Below are positions 41,312-48,732 of a stretch of DNA of 64,000 bases, piece after piece. The notes under the pieces are model-generated. The model saw only the letters and a program-made list of their open reading frames with translations. It did no database searches and was not told the DNA's origin. Position 1 is the first letter of the stretch. Every line of letters starts with the position of its first letter. Made by a program: the position numbers and the translations under genes. Location of the stretch: positions 186,001 to 250,000 of the forward strand of contig CALUFO010000001.1 in assembly GCA_944320015.1 (NCBI GenBank). The letters are read 5' to 3'. This stretch comes from an uncultured Barnesiella sp. (GTDB lineage: Bacteria > Bacteroidota > Bacteroidia > Bacteroidales > Barnesiellaceae).

Positions 41312-41319
41312 TATCTTTG
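41312..41319 (+). promoter_or_regulatory. Promoter -7 box (TATCTTTG) of the hemerythrin operon
   Basis: Consensus TAnnTTTG, 31 bp before the ATG at 41350. Confidence 0.6.
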
Positions 41320-41349
41320 TACAGGTAGTAACAGAAAAAAGAACGAAAG

Positions 41350-42045
41350 ATGTATATCCACGGGACCTATCATAGAGATACTCGAATGAGCGATTTGGTG
41401 TGCGACAATTACCCTGTATTGTTGGTCATGAGCCGCTTTGGCATTGCGCTGGGCTTCGGCGACAAAAGCATTGGCGAGGTTTGCGAGGAGACCGGGGTAC
41501 ATGTGGGCACATTCCTTGCGGTAGTCAATCTGTTGCTGGACGAGGGCGAGGCCGATGATTATAAAGACGATATATCGATAGGAGCCTTGTTGGATTATCT
41601 GCACAATTCACACGATTATTTTCTCAATTTCAGGTTGCCGGCGATTCGTCGTAACCTGTTGGGGGCGATAGATTGTGGCAAGAGAGATATTTCGATTGTC
41701 ATACTCCGGTTTTTCGACGAGTATGTAGCCGAGGTGCAGAAACACATGCGTTACGAGGAGACTACCGTTTTCCCCTATGTAAACTCGTTGTTGCGCGGCG
41801 AGTGTCCCGAGATGTACAGCATCGATGTGTTCCGCCGGCGGCACGACCAAGTGGAAGCCAAGTTGACCGAATTGAAAAATATTCTCATCAAGTATTATCC
41901 CGCATCGGGGAGTAATGAGCTGAATGGCGTGCTGTTCGACATTTTCACTTGCGAACAAGATTTGGCTTCGCACAATTATATAGAAGATTATCTTTTCATT
42001 CCGGCGATTCAGACGTTGGAAAGTAAAATAAAGAGAGCGAAATGA
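41350..42045 (+). CDS. Hemerythrin-domain protein, ScdA/YtfE-like
   Basis: 231 residues. The N-terminal region (about 13-65, MSDLVCDNYPVLLVMSRFGI) resembles the ScdA/YtfE N-domain. The hemerythrin four-helix bundle follows, with candidate di-iron ligands His85 and His88, His132 with Glu136-Glu137 (HMRYEE), His165 and His208 with Glu212 (ASHNYIEDYLF). Related proteins repair Fe-S clusters after nitric oxide or oxygen damage, or sense those gases. The gene overlaps the downstream LuxR-type regulator by 4 bp, so the two are translationally coupled and likely act together. The palindrome over its promoter suggests redox- or NO-dependent control. Confidence 0.88.
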   Translation: MYIHGTYHRDTRMSDLVCDNYPVLLVMSRFGIALGFGDKSIGEVCEETGVHVGTFLAVVNLLLDEGEADDYKDDISIGALLDYLHNSHDYFLNFRLPAIRRNLLGAIDCGKRDISIVILRFFDEYVAEVQKHMRYEETTVFPYVNSLLRGECPEMYSIDVFRRRHDQVEAKLTELKNILIKYYPASGSNELNGVLFDIFTCEQDLASHNYIEDYLFIPAIQTLESKIKRAK

Positions 42046-42659
42046 ATCCAGTTATAAAAGTGGTCATAGCAGAACCGTCGTTGATTATCCGCAAAGGGTT
42101 GCTTTCGGTGTTGAAAAAATTATCGACCCTCCATATCGAAACTGCCGAAGTGGCCGACATGCAACAACTCATGACTTCGCTCTCGTGGCACCGCCCCGAT
42201 ATCCTCATTGTCAATCCGGGGGTAGCGGGAGTCGTTTCGCTCGCGCAGATAAAAAAGGGGAGCGAAGGAGCGGTTCCGAAATGCGTCGCATTGCAAAATT
42301 CGCTGGTCGATCTTTCTATCTTGAAGATGTATGACGAGGTTATCTCGGTGTACGATTCGGCCGAACAGATTAAAGAGAAATTCGACAAGTTGATATATGA
42401 CACCACCGAGAAGGAGGTGCGGCAAGAACCGCTCACCGAGCGGGAAAAAGAGATTATCGTCGGAGTGGTCAAGGGCATGACCAATAAACAGATTGCCGAG
42501 AAACTGTGCCTGTCGGCGCATACGGTCATAACTCATCGGCGGAATATCGCCGGGAAGTTGCAAATACATAGCCCCGCAGGGTTGACGATTTATGCCATAG
42601 TCAACAAGTTTGTGGACATCGACGATGTGAAGGATTCTATTTATAACCGTGAGGAGTGA
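42042..42659 (+). CDS. LuxR/NarL-type regulator with degenerate receiver domain
   Basis: 205 residues. The N-terminal receiver-like fold (5-120) lacks the key residues. The phosphoacceptor position reads PDILIVNPG (Asn58 in place of Asp). The paired acidic residues after strand 1 are reduced to Ala-Glu (VVIAEPS). No conserved Lys is evident after strand 5. The C-terminal GerE/LuxR helix-turn-helix is intact (LTEREKEIIVGVVKGMTNKQ, then IAEKLCLSAHTVITHRRNI, about 131-170). It should bind DNA without His-Asp phosphotransfer. The hemerythrin protein encoded just upstream with a 4-bp overlap is the obvious partner. Confidence 0.9.
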   Translation: MNPVIKVVIAEPSLIIRKGLLSVLKKLSTLHIETAEVADMQQLMTSLSWHRPDILIVNPGVAGVVSLAQIKKGSEGAVPKCVALQNSLVDLSILKMYDEVISVYDSAEQIKEKFDKLIYDTTEKEVRQEPLTEREKEIIVGVVKGMTNKQIAEKLCLSAHTVITHRRNIAGKLQIHSPAGLTIYAIVNKFVDIDDVKDSIYNREE

Positions 42660-42774
42660 TTACTTCGTTATATAAGTTATTTGATGTTGTTTTTGGGAAA
42701 ATCCGCCGATAGATCAGGCGGATTTTTTCATGTGATTGTTTCCGCTTTTTCACGTTCCCTTGGGGAAAAGAATA

Positions 42775-42782
42775 TATCTTTG
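42775..42782 (+). promoter_or_regulatory. Promoter -7 box (TATCTTTG) of the HAD phosphatase gene
   Basis: Consensus TAnnTTTG. An ATG lies 4 nt after it (42787) and a second, better placed one at 42802 is preceded by GGAGAAG. Confidence 0.6.
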
Positions 42783-42801
42783 CAGTATGGAGAAGATACA
42801 C

Positions 42802-43584
42802 ATGATCAAAGCCTTGTTTTTCGATATAGACGGCACGCTCGTCAGTTTCAACACGCATCGCATACCACGCTCGACGGTCGAAGCGCTGGAAGCGGCTAAA
42901 CGAAAAGGAATTAAAATTTTTATCGCTACGGGGCGTCCGCTGGTCTATATCAATAATCTCGATGAGATAAAGCACCTTGTCGACGGTTATGTCACTACCA
43001 ATGGCGCCTACATCGAGATCGACGGCGAGGTGGTCGCTTGTCACCAAATTCCTGTCGACGATGTGCGCGCGATGATACGATTCTCCGATGAGCGCAAGTT
43101 CCCGTGTATCTTGGTGGGCGAGAGCGATACATTGCTTTATAACTCCACCCGTGAGGTCGAAGAGCTTTTCAGCCGCATGCTCGATTTGAAGGAGACTTCG
43201 AGCGCTATTTCTCTCGACGGCCTTTTGCGGCAGCGTATTATTCAAATGACTCCTATCATCACGGCCGATGTTGAAGCCGAGCTTATGTCTGCTTTGCCTT
43301 CGTGCGAGTCGAGTCGATGGTATCCGGCTTTTGCCGATGTGACAGCCCGAGGTGTGGATAAGGGCGAAGGAGTGAAGTGTGTCGCCCGGCACTTTGGTTT
43401 TACGATAGCCGAGACGATGGCTTTTGGCGACGGTGGCAACGATACCCGCATGTTGCAGGTGGCCGGCATAGGAGTGGCTATGGGCAATGCCAACGAGTCT
43501 CTCAAAGCGGTGGCCGATTATGTGACGGCTTCGGTCGACGACGACGGTATAAGACGAGCTTTGGAGCATTTCCATGTAATATAA
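42802..43584 (+). CDS. HAD-superfamily Cof-type phosphatase
   Basis: 260 residues from the ATG at 42802 (MIKALFFDIDGTLVSF). It is preceded by a GGAGAAG Shine-Dalgarno-like site within a roughly 15-nt leader. The in-frame ATG at 42787 would give a leaderless message. HAD motif I is FFDIDGT, motif II FIATGRP, and motifs III/IV lie in VDKGEGVKCVARHFGF and MAFGDGGNDTRML. The type IIB cap sits between motifs II and III. Family enzymes dephosphorylate sugar phosphates, FMN or PLP; the substrate is not predictable. Monocistronic, closed by a perfect 11-bp terminator. Confidence 0.92.
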   Translation: MIKALFFDIDGTLVSFNTHRIPRSTVEALEAAKRKGIKIFIATGRPLVYINNLDEIKHLVDGYVTTNGAYIEIDGEVVACHQIPVDDVRAMIRFSDERKFPCILVGESDTLLYNSTREVEELFSRMLDLKETSSAISLDGLLRQRIIQMTPIITADVEAELMSALPSCESSRWYPAFADVTARGVDKGEGVKCVARHFGFTIAETMAFGDGGNDTRMLQVAGIGVAMGNANESLKAVADYVTASVDDDGIRRALEHFHVI

Positions 43585-43622
43585 AAGAGGGTGCATTGCT
43601 CATTCGACGCACCCTCTTTATG
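43584..43622. terminator. Bidirectional terminator between the HAD and fucosidase genes
   Basis: AAAGAGGGTGC (43584-43594) pairs perfectly with GCACCCTCTTT (43609-43619), with A and T runs on both sides. Confidence 0.92.
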
Positions 43623-43638
43623 ATAGAGCGGTTGTTGT

Positions 43639-45504
43639 TTACGGTAATACCACACTAAACTCAGCGATAGAGGTCTTTTGATTTCCGTTTATCTCCTCGG
43701 TGGGCTCCAATTTCAAGAATCTTGTTTCCACGACTTTCCCGAACGTGACGAGTTGGGGAATAGGATTGTTCTTTATGTTACTGAATTCTCCGTTAAGTAT
43801 AATGTCTTTCCATTCTTTTCCATCGTTACTTTGATACAAATTATAGTGGAAAATAGTCCCATCGGTATTCTTACCTTGTACCGGAGTGTAATAGAACCCT
43901 TTTATGCTTCGTATTTCTCCGAGATCGATGAGGATAGGAGAGAGACCGTCGTTGTAAATTGCCGTTTCGATTTTTTTGTCAATAGCTTCTATCGCTTTTT
44001 TATCTCCGATAAGACACTCTTGGGGAGTAAAAACCGAATGTTGAACTTCTTCTGATTTTTCTATAATAGGATTTGCATAGAATATACCGGTTTGTGATAT
44101 GGAGAAATTGGCTCTTGTCCGATTAATAGTCACTCTTAATTTGTCGGCGATGACATCGTCGAATCTTAACAGGCGTTTATATCCTATTGTTGTGCCTTCG
44201 GAAATTTTTTCCCATACTCCGTTTATCGAAGCCTCTACGGTAAATGCTTCAATTCGTTGTCCGTTCTGTATGTCCTCTTGCAGTAAGAGTGTATTCACGG
44301 GAGTCGTAGCCGTTATATTTATCTCGAAGGAATCCCCCTCTTTCCCGGAAATTTTTTCGTGAGAAGGTTTTCCATAATCGGTTGCAAATGTATGGCTTAT
44401 ATATTGAGCCAATTCTTGAAGTCGTTTGGCATCGTTTTCATGAATCAACCCCCTTGTGTCGGGCGGAATATTGAGCAGTAAAACGGAATTGTATCCTACC
44501 GATTTGAAATAGATGTCTACCAATGTAGAAAGTGATTTTACCTTGTTGTCTTCTTCCCGATGATAGAACCAGCCCGGACGAATCGATACATCGACTTCCG
44601 AGGGGTACCAAAATAATTCGGACGCTTGTTCCAAAAGGTCTCGACTGCCAAGGTCTTCCGATTCATTCTTCAATCCTAATGCAGTGTTAACACTATCAGA
44701 ACGGGAGTATATACCGGGAACAAGAGCCGTTGCACTCCATTCGGTTTCCCGCCCATATCCTTTTTCGTTGCCTACCCATCTTACGTCGTCTCCCATGATA
44801 GCCATGACAGCGTTGGGTTGTAACCTTTGTATGGTTTTATAGAACTGCTCCCAGTCATATTCTTGTTTTTTACCATTAGGGCCTTCACCGCAAGCGCCGT
44901 CGAACCAAACTTCGTGTATCTCTCCGTAGTTTGAAAGCAACTCGGTAAGTTGTTCGATGAAAAATTTATTGTATTCGGGCGAGTTTCCGTAGCAAGATGC
45001 ATTCCTGTCCCACGGAGACAGGTAAACACCGAATTTGAGACCATATTTGTCGCAAGCCTCTTTCATCTCTTTGACTACATCGCCTTTTCCATCTTTCCAA
45101 GGTGATGAGGCTACCGAGTGGCTGGTTGTAGCAGTGGGCCATAAACAAAAGCCGTCGTGATGTTTGGCTGTGAGAATCGCCATTTTAAATCCTGCGTTTT
45201 TCAGTGTTTTTACCCATTGTTCGGTATTTAACTGAGTAGGGTTAAAAAGTTTGGGGTCTTCTTTCCCGTCGCCCCATTCTCGATTGGTAAAGGTGTTTAT
45301 ACCGAAGTGTAGAAATGCGGTCAGTTCCAATTGTTGCCAAGCCAGTTGTTGAGGTGTAGGTGTCAGGTGTGCTGCCATCTCGACTTTTTGTTCGATTGTC
45401 GAGCCTTCGGGAAAAACGAGATGTTTCTCGTAATATTGTTTTTTGTTTGACTGGCAACCTACGAATAGAGCACAAATAGAGAGAAAAACGCATGTATTTT
45501 TCAT
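43639..45504 (-). CDS. Alpha-L-fucosidase, GH29, with C-terminal F5/8-type domain
   Basis: 621 residues. The lipobox LFVGC (Cys17) predicts an envelope lipoprotein. The GH29 barrel (about 40-370) includes ELTAFLHFGINTF, ILTAKHHDGFCLWPT and EVWFDGACGEG, with Asp202 the expected nucleophile. The remaining part (about 470-621) is a discoidin-like sugar-binding region (LGEIRSIKGFYYTPVQGK; TRFLKLEPTEEING). It releases alpha-linked fucose from host glycans in the periplasm or on the cell surface. No SusC/SusD pair or other glycosidase is nearby. A TATCTTTG promoter is at 45532-45539. The AT-rich composition suggests acquisition. Confidence 0.93.
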   Translation of the reverse strand: MKNTCVFLSICALFVGCQSNKKQYYEKHLVFPEGSTIEQKVEMAAHLTPTPQQLAWQQLELTAFLHFGINTFTNREWGDGKEDPKLFNPTQLNTEQWVKTLKNAGFKMAILTAKHHDGFCLWPTATTSHSVASSPWKDGKGDVVKEMKEACDKYGLKFGVYLSPWDRNASCYGNSPEYNKFFIEQLTELLSNYGEIHEVWFDGACGEGPNGKKQEYDWEQFYKTIQRLQPNAVMAIMGDDVRWVGNEKGYGRETEWSATALVPGIYSRSDSVNTALGLKNESEDLGSRDLLEQASELFWYPSEVDVSIRPGWFYHREEDNKVKSLSTLVDIYFKSVGYNSVLLLNIPPDTRGLIHENDAKRLQELAQYISHTFATDYGKPSHEKISGKEGDSFEINITATTPVNTLLLQEDIQNGQRIEAFTVEASINGVWEKISEGTTIGYKRLLRFDDVIADKLRVTINRTRANFSISQTGIFYANPIIEKSEEVQHSVFTPQECLIGDKKAIEAIDKKIETAIYNDGLSPILIDLGEIRSIKGFYYTPVQGKNTDGTIFHYNLYQSNDGKEWKDIILNGEFSNIKNNPIPQLVTFGKVVETRFLKLEPTEEINGNQKTSIAEFSVVLP

Positions 45505-45531
45505 TGGGTATGTGAATAATTAATTTCTATA

Positions 45532-45539
45532 CAAAGATA
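45532..45539 (-). promoter_or_regulatory. Promoter -7 box (TATCTTTG) of the fucosidase gene
   Basis: Consensus TAnnTTTG on the minus strand, 28 bp before the ATG at 45504. Confidence 0.6.
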
Positions 45540-45581
45540 GGCATTCTATGCAAAAATAAAATGCCTGTAAATTACTTTACC

Positions 45582-46304
45582 TTATATATTGGGAAAAATA
45601 TGCCCGGAATTTCGGGAGATAAGAGTGTCATATATGTGATTGGCGTAAAATCTTCCTACGGGGAGGGATATTTCTTGCCCGATGAGTTTTACCCGCTTTT
45701 TGGAAAATATTTCGATCTTTTCGATAGGTACGATGTAGGAACGGTGAATGCGGAGGAAGTTGCTCTCGGGCAACAACTCTTGAATCGTTTTCATGTTGGT
45801 GCGGGATAAAATGTATCCGCCGCTGCTTTTGAATATTTTGGTATAGTTTTCCATCGCTTCGATATACAATATATCGCTCATGGATACGGTCACATTGTTG
45901 TAATCTTGTTTGACGACAATACTGTCGGTCGATTTTTCTCGCTGGGACTCGATGCGTCGCAGAGCCTTTTCGACCGCTTTTTCGAATCGTTCGTAGGCAA
46001 AGGGTTTGTGCAAGAAATCGACGGCGTCGAGTTCAAACCCGTTGAGCGCATATTGAGCATGGGCGGTAGTGAATATGAAGCAACATTCGTCGGGCAGGGC
46101 ATGGGCGATGTCCAATCCGCTGATACTGTTCATCTCTATATCGAGAAAAACCAAATCGGGCTTGTTGCGCCGAATTTCTTCCAGTCCTACACGAGGCTCG
46201 CTGAACGTGGTCAAATCGAGTCCGCCGAATCGCTCGCAGAATTGTGAGATAACCAGCAGAGCCAGAGGCTCGTCGTCGATAGCTATACAGGTGGTTCTTT
46301 TCAT
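45582..46304 (-). CDS. LytTR-family response regulator
   Basis: 240 residues. The receiver is intact: Asp10-Asp11, phosphoacceptor Asp55 (LVFLDIEMNSISG) and the Lys in FLHKPFAYERF. The C-terminal LytTR DNA-binding domain (about 135-235) has YIEAMENYTKIF and FLRIHRSYIVPIEKIE. It is translated from an ATG overlapping the histidine kinase gene by 4 bp and is its cognate partner. The pair is divergent from the RND efflux operon, a plausible target. LytTR regulators bind paired direct repeats; none was picked out with confidence. Confidence 0.94.
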   Translation of the reverse strand: MKRTTCIAIDDEPLALLVISQFCERFGGLDLTTFSEPRVGLEEIRRNKPDLVFLDIEMNSISGLDIAHALPDECCFIFTTAHAQYALNGFELDAVDFLHKPFAYERFEKAVEKALRRIESQREKSTDSIVVKQDYNNVTVSMSDILYIEAMENYTKIFKSSGGYILSRTNMKTIQELLPESNFLRIHRSYIVPIEKIEIFSKKRVKLIGQEISLPVGRFYANHIYDTLISRNSGHIFPNI

Positions 46305-47308
46305 GATAATTGAATGGTAAGTCGGGTTTTGAATTGTCGTCCCTCTTCGACGGTTGTTAAAGAGAATCGTTTGGGATAGAGCAGCTCCAGCCGTTTGCGG
46401 CAGTTCTCGATACCGATGGCCGGGGTGTTGTCGCGTTTTTCTTTCATGATGGTGTTCTCGGTTTCAAAAAGCAGTTGCCCGTTTTTCACGACGATTTTGA
46501 TGACAATAGTGCAATCGATCTCCGATGAGGTCCCATACTTGAATGCATTCTCTACGAAAGTGATAAGAATCATAGGGGGGATTTGAGCATGCTCGTCGTC
46601 GGTTTGCGTAAAGAAATCGATATGGGTGTGTTTGTTCAGCCGCAGCGATTGCAAATCGACATATTGCCGAATGTAGTCTATTTCGTTGCAGATGGGTATG
46701 GTGTCGAGGGTGGTTTGGGTGTACATATATTTCAGAATGTTGGAAAATTGGATAAAGGCCGATTCGGTCTTGTCCGATTTGGTGAGGACCAATCCGTAGA
46801 GCGCATTCAAGGTGTTGAAGAGAAAATGAGGGTTAATCTGAGCCTTGTAGAGCGCCAGCTCGGCTTTGTTCTTCTCGGCTTCGATTTCTTGTTTCGAGAG
46901 TATTTGTCTGAATAGTTCTACTGTCAGCTCGATAGATAGGCTGAACCCAGTGACTACGAGAAAGAAGAACCACACACTCAGTGTCCTCATGTGCTGGCGT
47001 ATACCCCAGTCGAGATTGGTGGCCGAGATAATCTCTTTGGGGATAGGTATTTGACTGATACCCCATGTGACCAGCAGCAACACGGCGATGAGCAGGACCA
47101 CCTGACTGTATTTGCGTTTCATGATAAGCGCGGGAATATTGGCCTTACGGTAAGTGAAGTAGAGCAGATAGACATAGGCGATGAGGGTGAGCATGAAACC
47201 GGTATGGTAGATAATCCACTTCTCGACCGGGACCAACATGATGATGAGCGGCAATATGACGAGGCAGAAGAGCAGGTCGATGTATATGCCTATGCGGGTG
47301 TGTTTCAT
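46301..47308 (-). CDS. LytS/YehU-type sensor histidine kinase
   Basis: 335 residues. Four predicted membrane helices (about 10-30, 35-55, 68-86 and 110-135) form the sensor. The His_kinase domain has AQINPHFLFNTLNAL with phosphorylated His161, and the ATP-binding region includes IPPMILITFVENAFKYG and AIGIENCRKRLELLYP. It has no extracellular sensor domain, so it probably reads a signal in or at the membrane. Operon with the LytTR regulator (4-bp overlap). The TATCTTTG promoter at 47370-47377 fits a leader of about 57 nt containing a CGCTTG/CAAGCG hairpin. Confidence 0.94.
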   Translation of the reverse strand: MKHTRIGIYIDLLFCLVILPLIIMLVPVEKWIIYHTGFMLTLIAYVYLLYFTYRKANIPALIMKRKYSQVVLLIAVLLLVTWGISQIPIPKEIISATNLDWGIRQHMRTLSVWFFFLVVTGFSLSIELTVELFRQILSKQEIEAEKNKAELALYKAQINPHFLFNTLNALYGLVLTKSDKTESAFIQFSNILKYMYTQTTLDTIPICNEIDYIRQYVDLQSLRLNKHTHIDFFTQTDDEHAQIPPMILITFVENAFKYGTSSEIDCTIVIKIVVKNGQLLFETENTIMKEKRDNTPAIGIENCRKRLELLYPKRFSLTTVEEGRQFKTRLTIQLS

Positions 47309-47369
47309 AACGTGTATCCTTTGAACGAATAAAGCGCTTGTGCAAGCGATACTTATCTTTTATCTTATC

Positions 47370-47377
47370 CAAAGATA
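47370..47377 (-). promoter_or_regulatory. Promoter -7 box (TATCTTTG) of the LytS-LytTR operon
   Basis: Consensus TAnnTTTG on the minus strand, 61 bp before the ATG at 47308. Confidence 0.6.
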
Positions 47378-47471
47378 GCATATTCTCACGAATCTGGCAA
47401 TTCCTCCGGTTTGCCGTTAGGCATCACTTTTTGGCCGTTTATCAATACATATTTATTTTATTAGAGGATAA

Positions 47472-47483
47472 TTCCTATATTTG
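47472..47483 (+). promoter_or_regulatory. Upstream promoter (P1) of the RND efflux operon
   Basis: TTCCTATATTTG contains a TAnnTTTG box at 47476-47483. No good -33 was found. Same 12 bases as P2. Confidence 0.5.
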
Positions 47484-47528
47484 TAAGGTATAGGAGCAGC
47501 CTTGGCAACAAGATCAAGGAGGCTTGTT

Positions 47529-47557
47529 TTTGGGGCTTTCGGTTCTTCCTATATTTG
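47529..47557 (+). promoter_or_regulatory. Downstream promoter (P2) of the RND efflux operon
   Basis: -33 TTTG (47529-47532) and -7 TATATTTG (47550-47557), with 21 bp between the TTTG elements as in the Bacteroides consensus. The leader would be about 55 nt. Confidence 0.6.
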
Positions 47558-47616
47558 AGAAATTCCTGTTTCGGGGTAAGACGATTTTAAGGACTTCATC
47601 ACATAAAACATAAGAA

Positions 47617-48726
47617 ATGAAACGATTTTTTATTGCTGCGGCAGTATTGCTTCTGCTTGCGTCGTGTAAAGAACAGCGACAGAGCGAAGGGGAGAAGTAC
47701 AGGATTTTTACGGTGGAACCTGTCGACCAAACATTAACCACAGATTATACAGCTACGATTCGTGGACGGCAATTTGTAGAAATCCGTCCGCAGGTCAGTG
47801 GCATGATTACCGATATATGTATTAACGAGGGCGATGCCGTGCATCGGGGGCAGACGCTTTTTGTCATCGACCAAGTGCCCTATAAAGCCGCGCTCGAAAC
47901 GGCTGTCGCCAACGTGAAGAGCGCCGAGGCCAAATTGGCTACGGCTCAACTTTTGGCCGATAGCAAAGAGACGCTTTTCAAAGAACAAGTCGTGTCGGAG
48001 TATGATTTGCAAACCGCCAAAAACGCTTTGGCCGAGGCCGAGGCCGCTTTGGCTCAGGCCAAAGCTCAGGAGACCAACGCCCGCAACGACCTCTCGTACA
48101 CCGAGGTGAAAAGTCCGGTCGATGGCGTAGCCAGCATGATACCCTACCGGGTGGGGGCTTTGGTGAGTAGTTCTATCGCCGAGCCGCTGGTAACGGTGTC
48201 GGACGACTCGGAGGTTTATGCCTATTTCTCCATGTCCGAGAATCAGATACTCGACTTGCTCCAACAGTATGGGTCGTTGCAGAAGGCCAAAGAGTTGATG
48301 CCCGATGTGGAACTTATATTAAGCAACGGAAAACCCTATGCGCAACGGGGCAAGATCGACGCCATCAGTGGGACTGTCGACGAAGGTACCGGAGCCATCA
48401 GTCTGCGGGCTACGTTTGCCAATCCCGATCGCCTGTTGCGCAACGGCGGGAGTGCGTCGGTGGTGGTGCCTACGGTCTATAAAAACAGCCTGACGATTCC
48501 GCAGTCGGCCACTTATGAATTGCAAAACCGCATCTTTGTGTGGAAAGTGGTCGACGGCAAAACCCAGTCGGCTCCCATTACCGTGTATAAATACAACGAC
48601 GGCAAGAATTACATTGTCTTGTCGGGGCTTACCGCCGGCGATGTGATTGTGGCCGAAGGCGCCGGATTGCTGCGCGAAGGCATAGCTGTCGATGTAGCTC
48701 AGTCGTCAACCACGTCAAAAGAATAG
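47617..48726 (+). CDS. RND efflux periplasmic adaptor lipoprotein (AcrA/MexA family)
   Basis: 369 residues. The lipobox LLLASC (Cys17) anchors it to the inner membrane. The lipoyl/barrel-sandwich halves are VEIRPQVSGMITDICINEGD and YTEVKSPVDGVASMIPYRVG, around an alpha-hairpin of 70 or so residues (AALETAVANVKSAEAKLAT). Beta-barrel and membrane-proximal parts follow (VPTVYKNSLTIPQSATYEL). It bridges the inner-membrane pump and the outer-membrane channel. It is the first gene of a complete tripartite RND operon, 6 bp before the pump gene, with two promoters upstream. Confidence 0.95.
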   Translation: MKRFFIAAAVLLLLASCKEQRQSEGEKYRIFTVEPVDQTLTTDYTATIRGRQFVEIRPQVSGMITDICINEGDAVHRGQTLFVIDQVPYKAALETAVANVKSAEAKLATAQLLADSKETLFKEQVVSEYDLQTAKNALAEAEAALAQAKAQETNARNDLSYTEVKSPVDGVASMIPYRVGALVSSSIAEPLVTVSDDSEVYAYFSMSENQILDLLQQYGSLQKAKELMPDVELILSNGKPYAQRGKIDAISGTVDEGTGAISLRATFANPDRLLRNGGSASVVVPTVYKNSLTIPQSATYELQNRIFVWKVVDGKTQSAPITVYKYNDGKNYIVLSGLTAGDVIVAEGAGLLREGIAVDVAQSSTTSKE

Positions 48727-48732
48727 TGCCCT

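Larger units (their letters stand above)
47309..47616. other. Divergent control region between the sensor kinase and RND efflux operons
   Basis: It holds the kinase promoter (47370-47377, minus), two + strand promoter boxes with the same TTCCTATATTTG sequence (47472-47483 and 47546-47557), and the hairpin CGCTTG-TG-CAAGCG at 47335-47348. No gene seen. Confidence 0.6.

Noticed and set aside
41056-41349. Possible riboswitch upstream of the hemerythrin gene
   Set aside because: The inverted repeats lie upstream of the predicted transcription start, so they are DNA sites; no known riboswitch core was seen.
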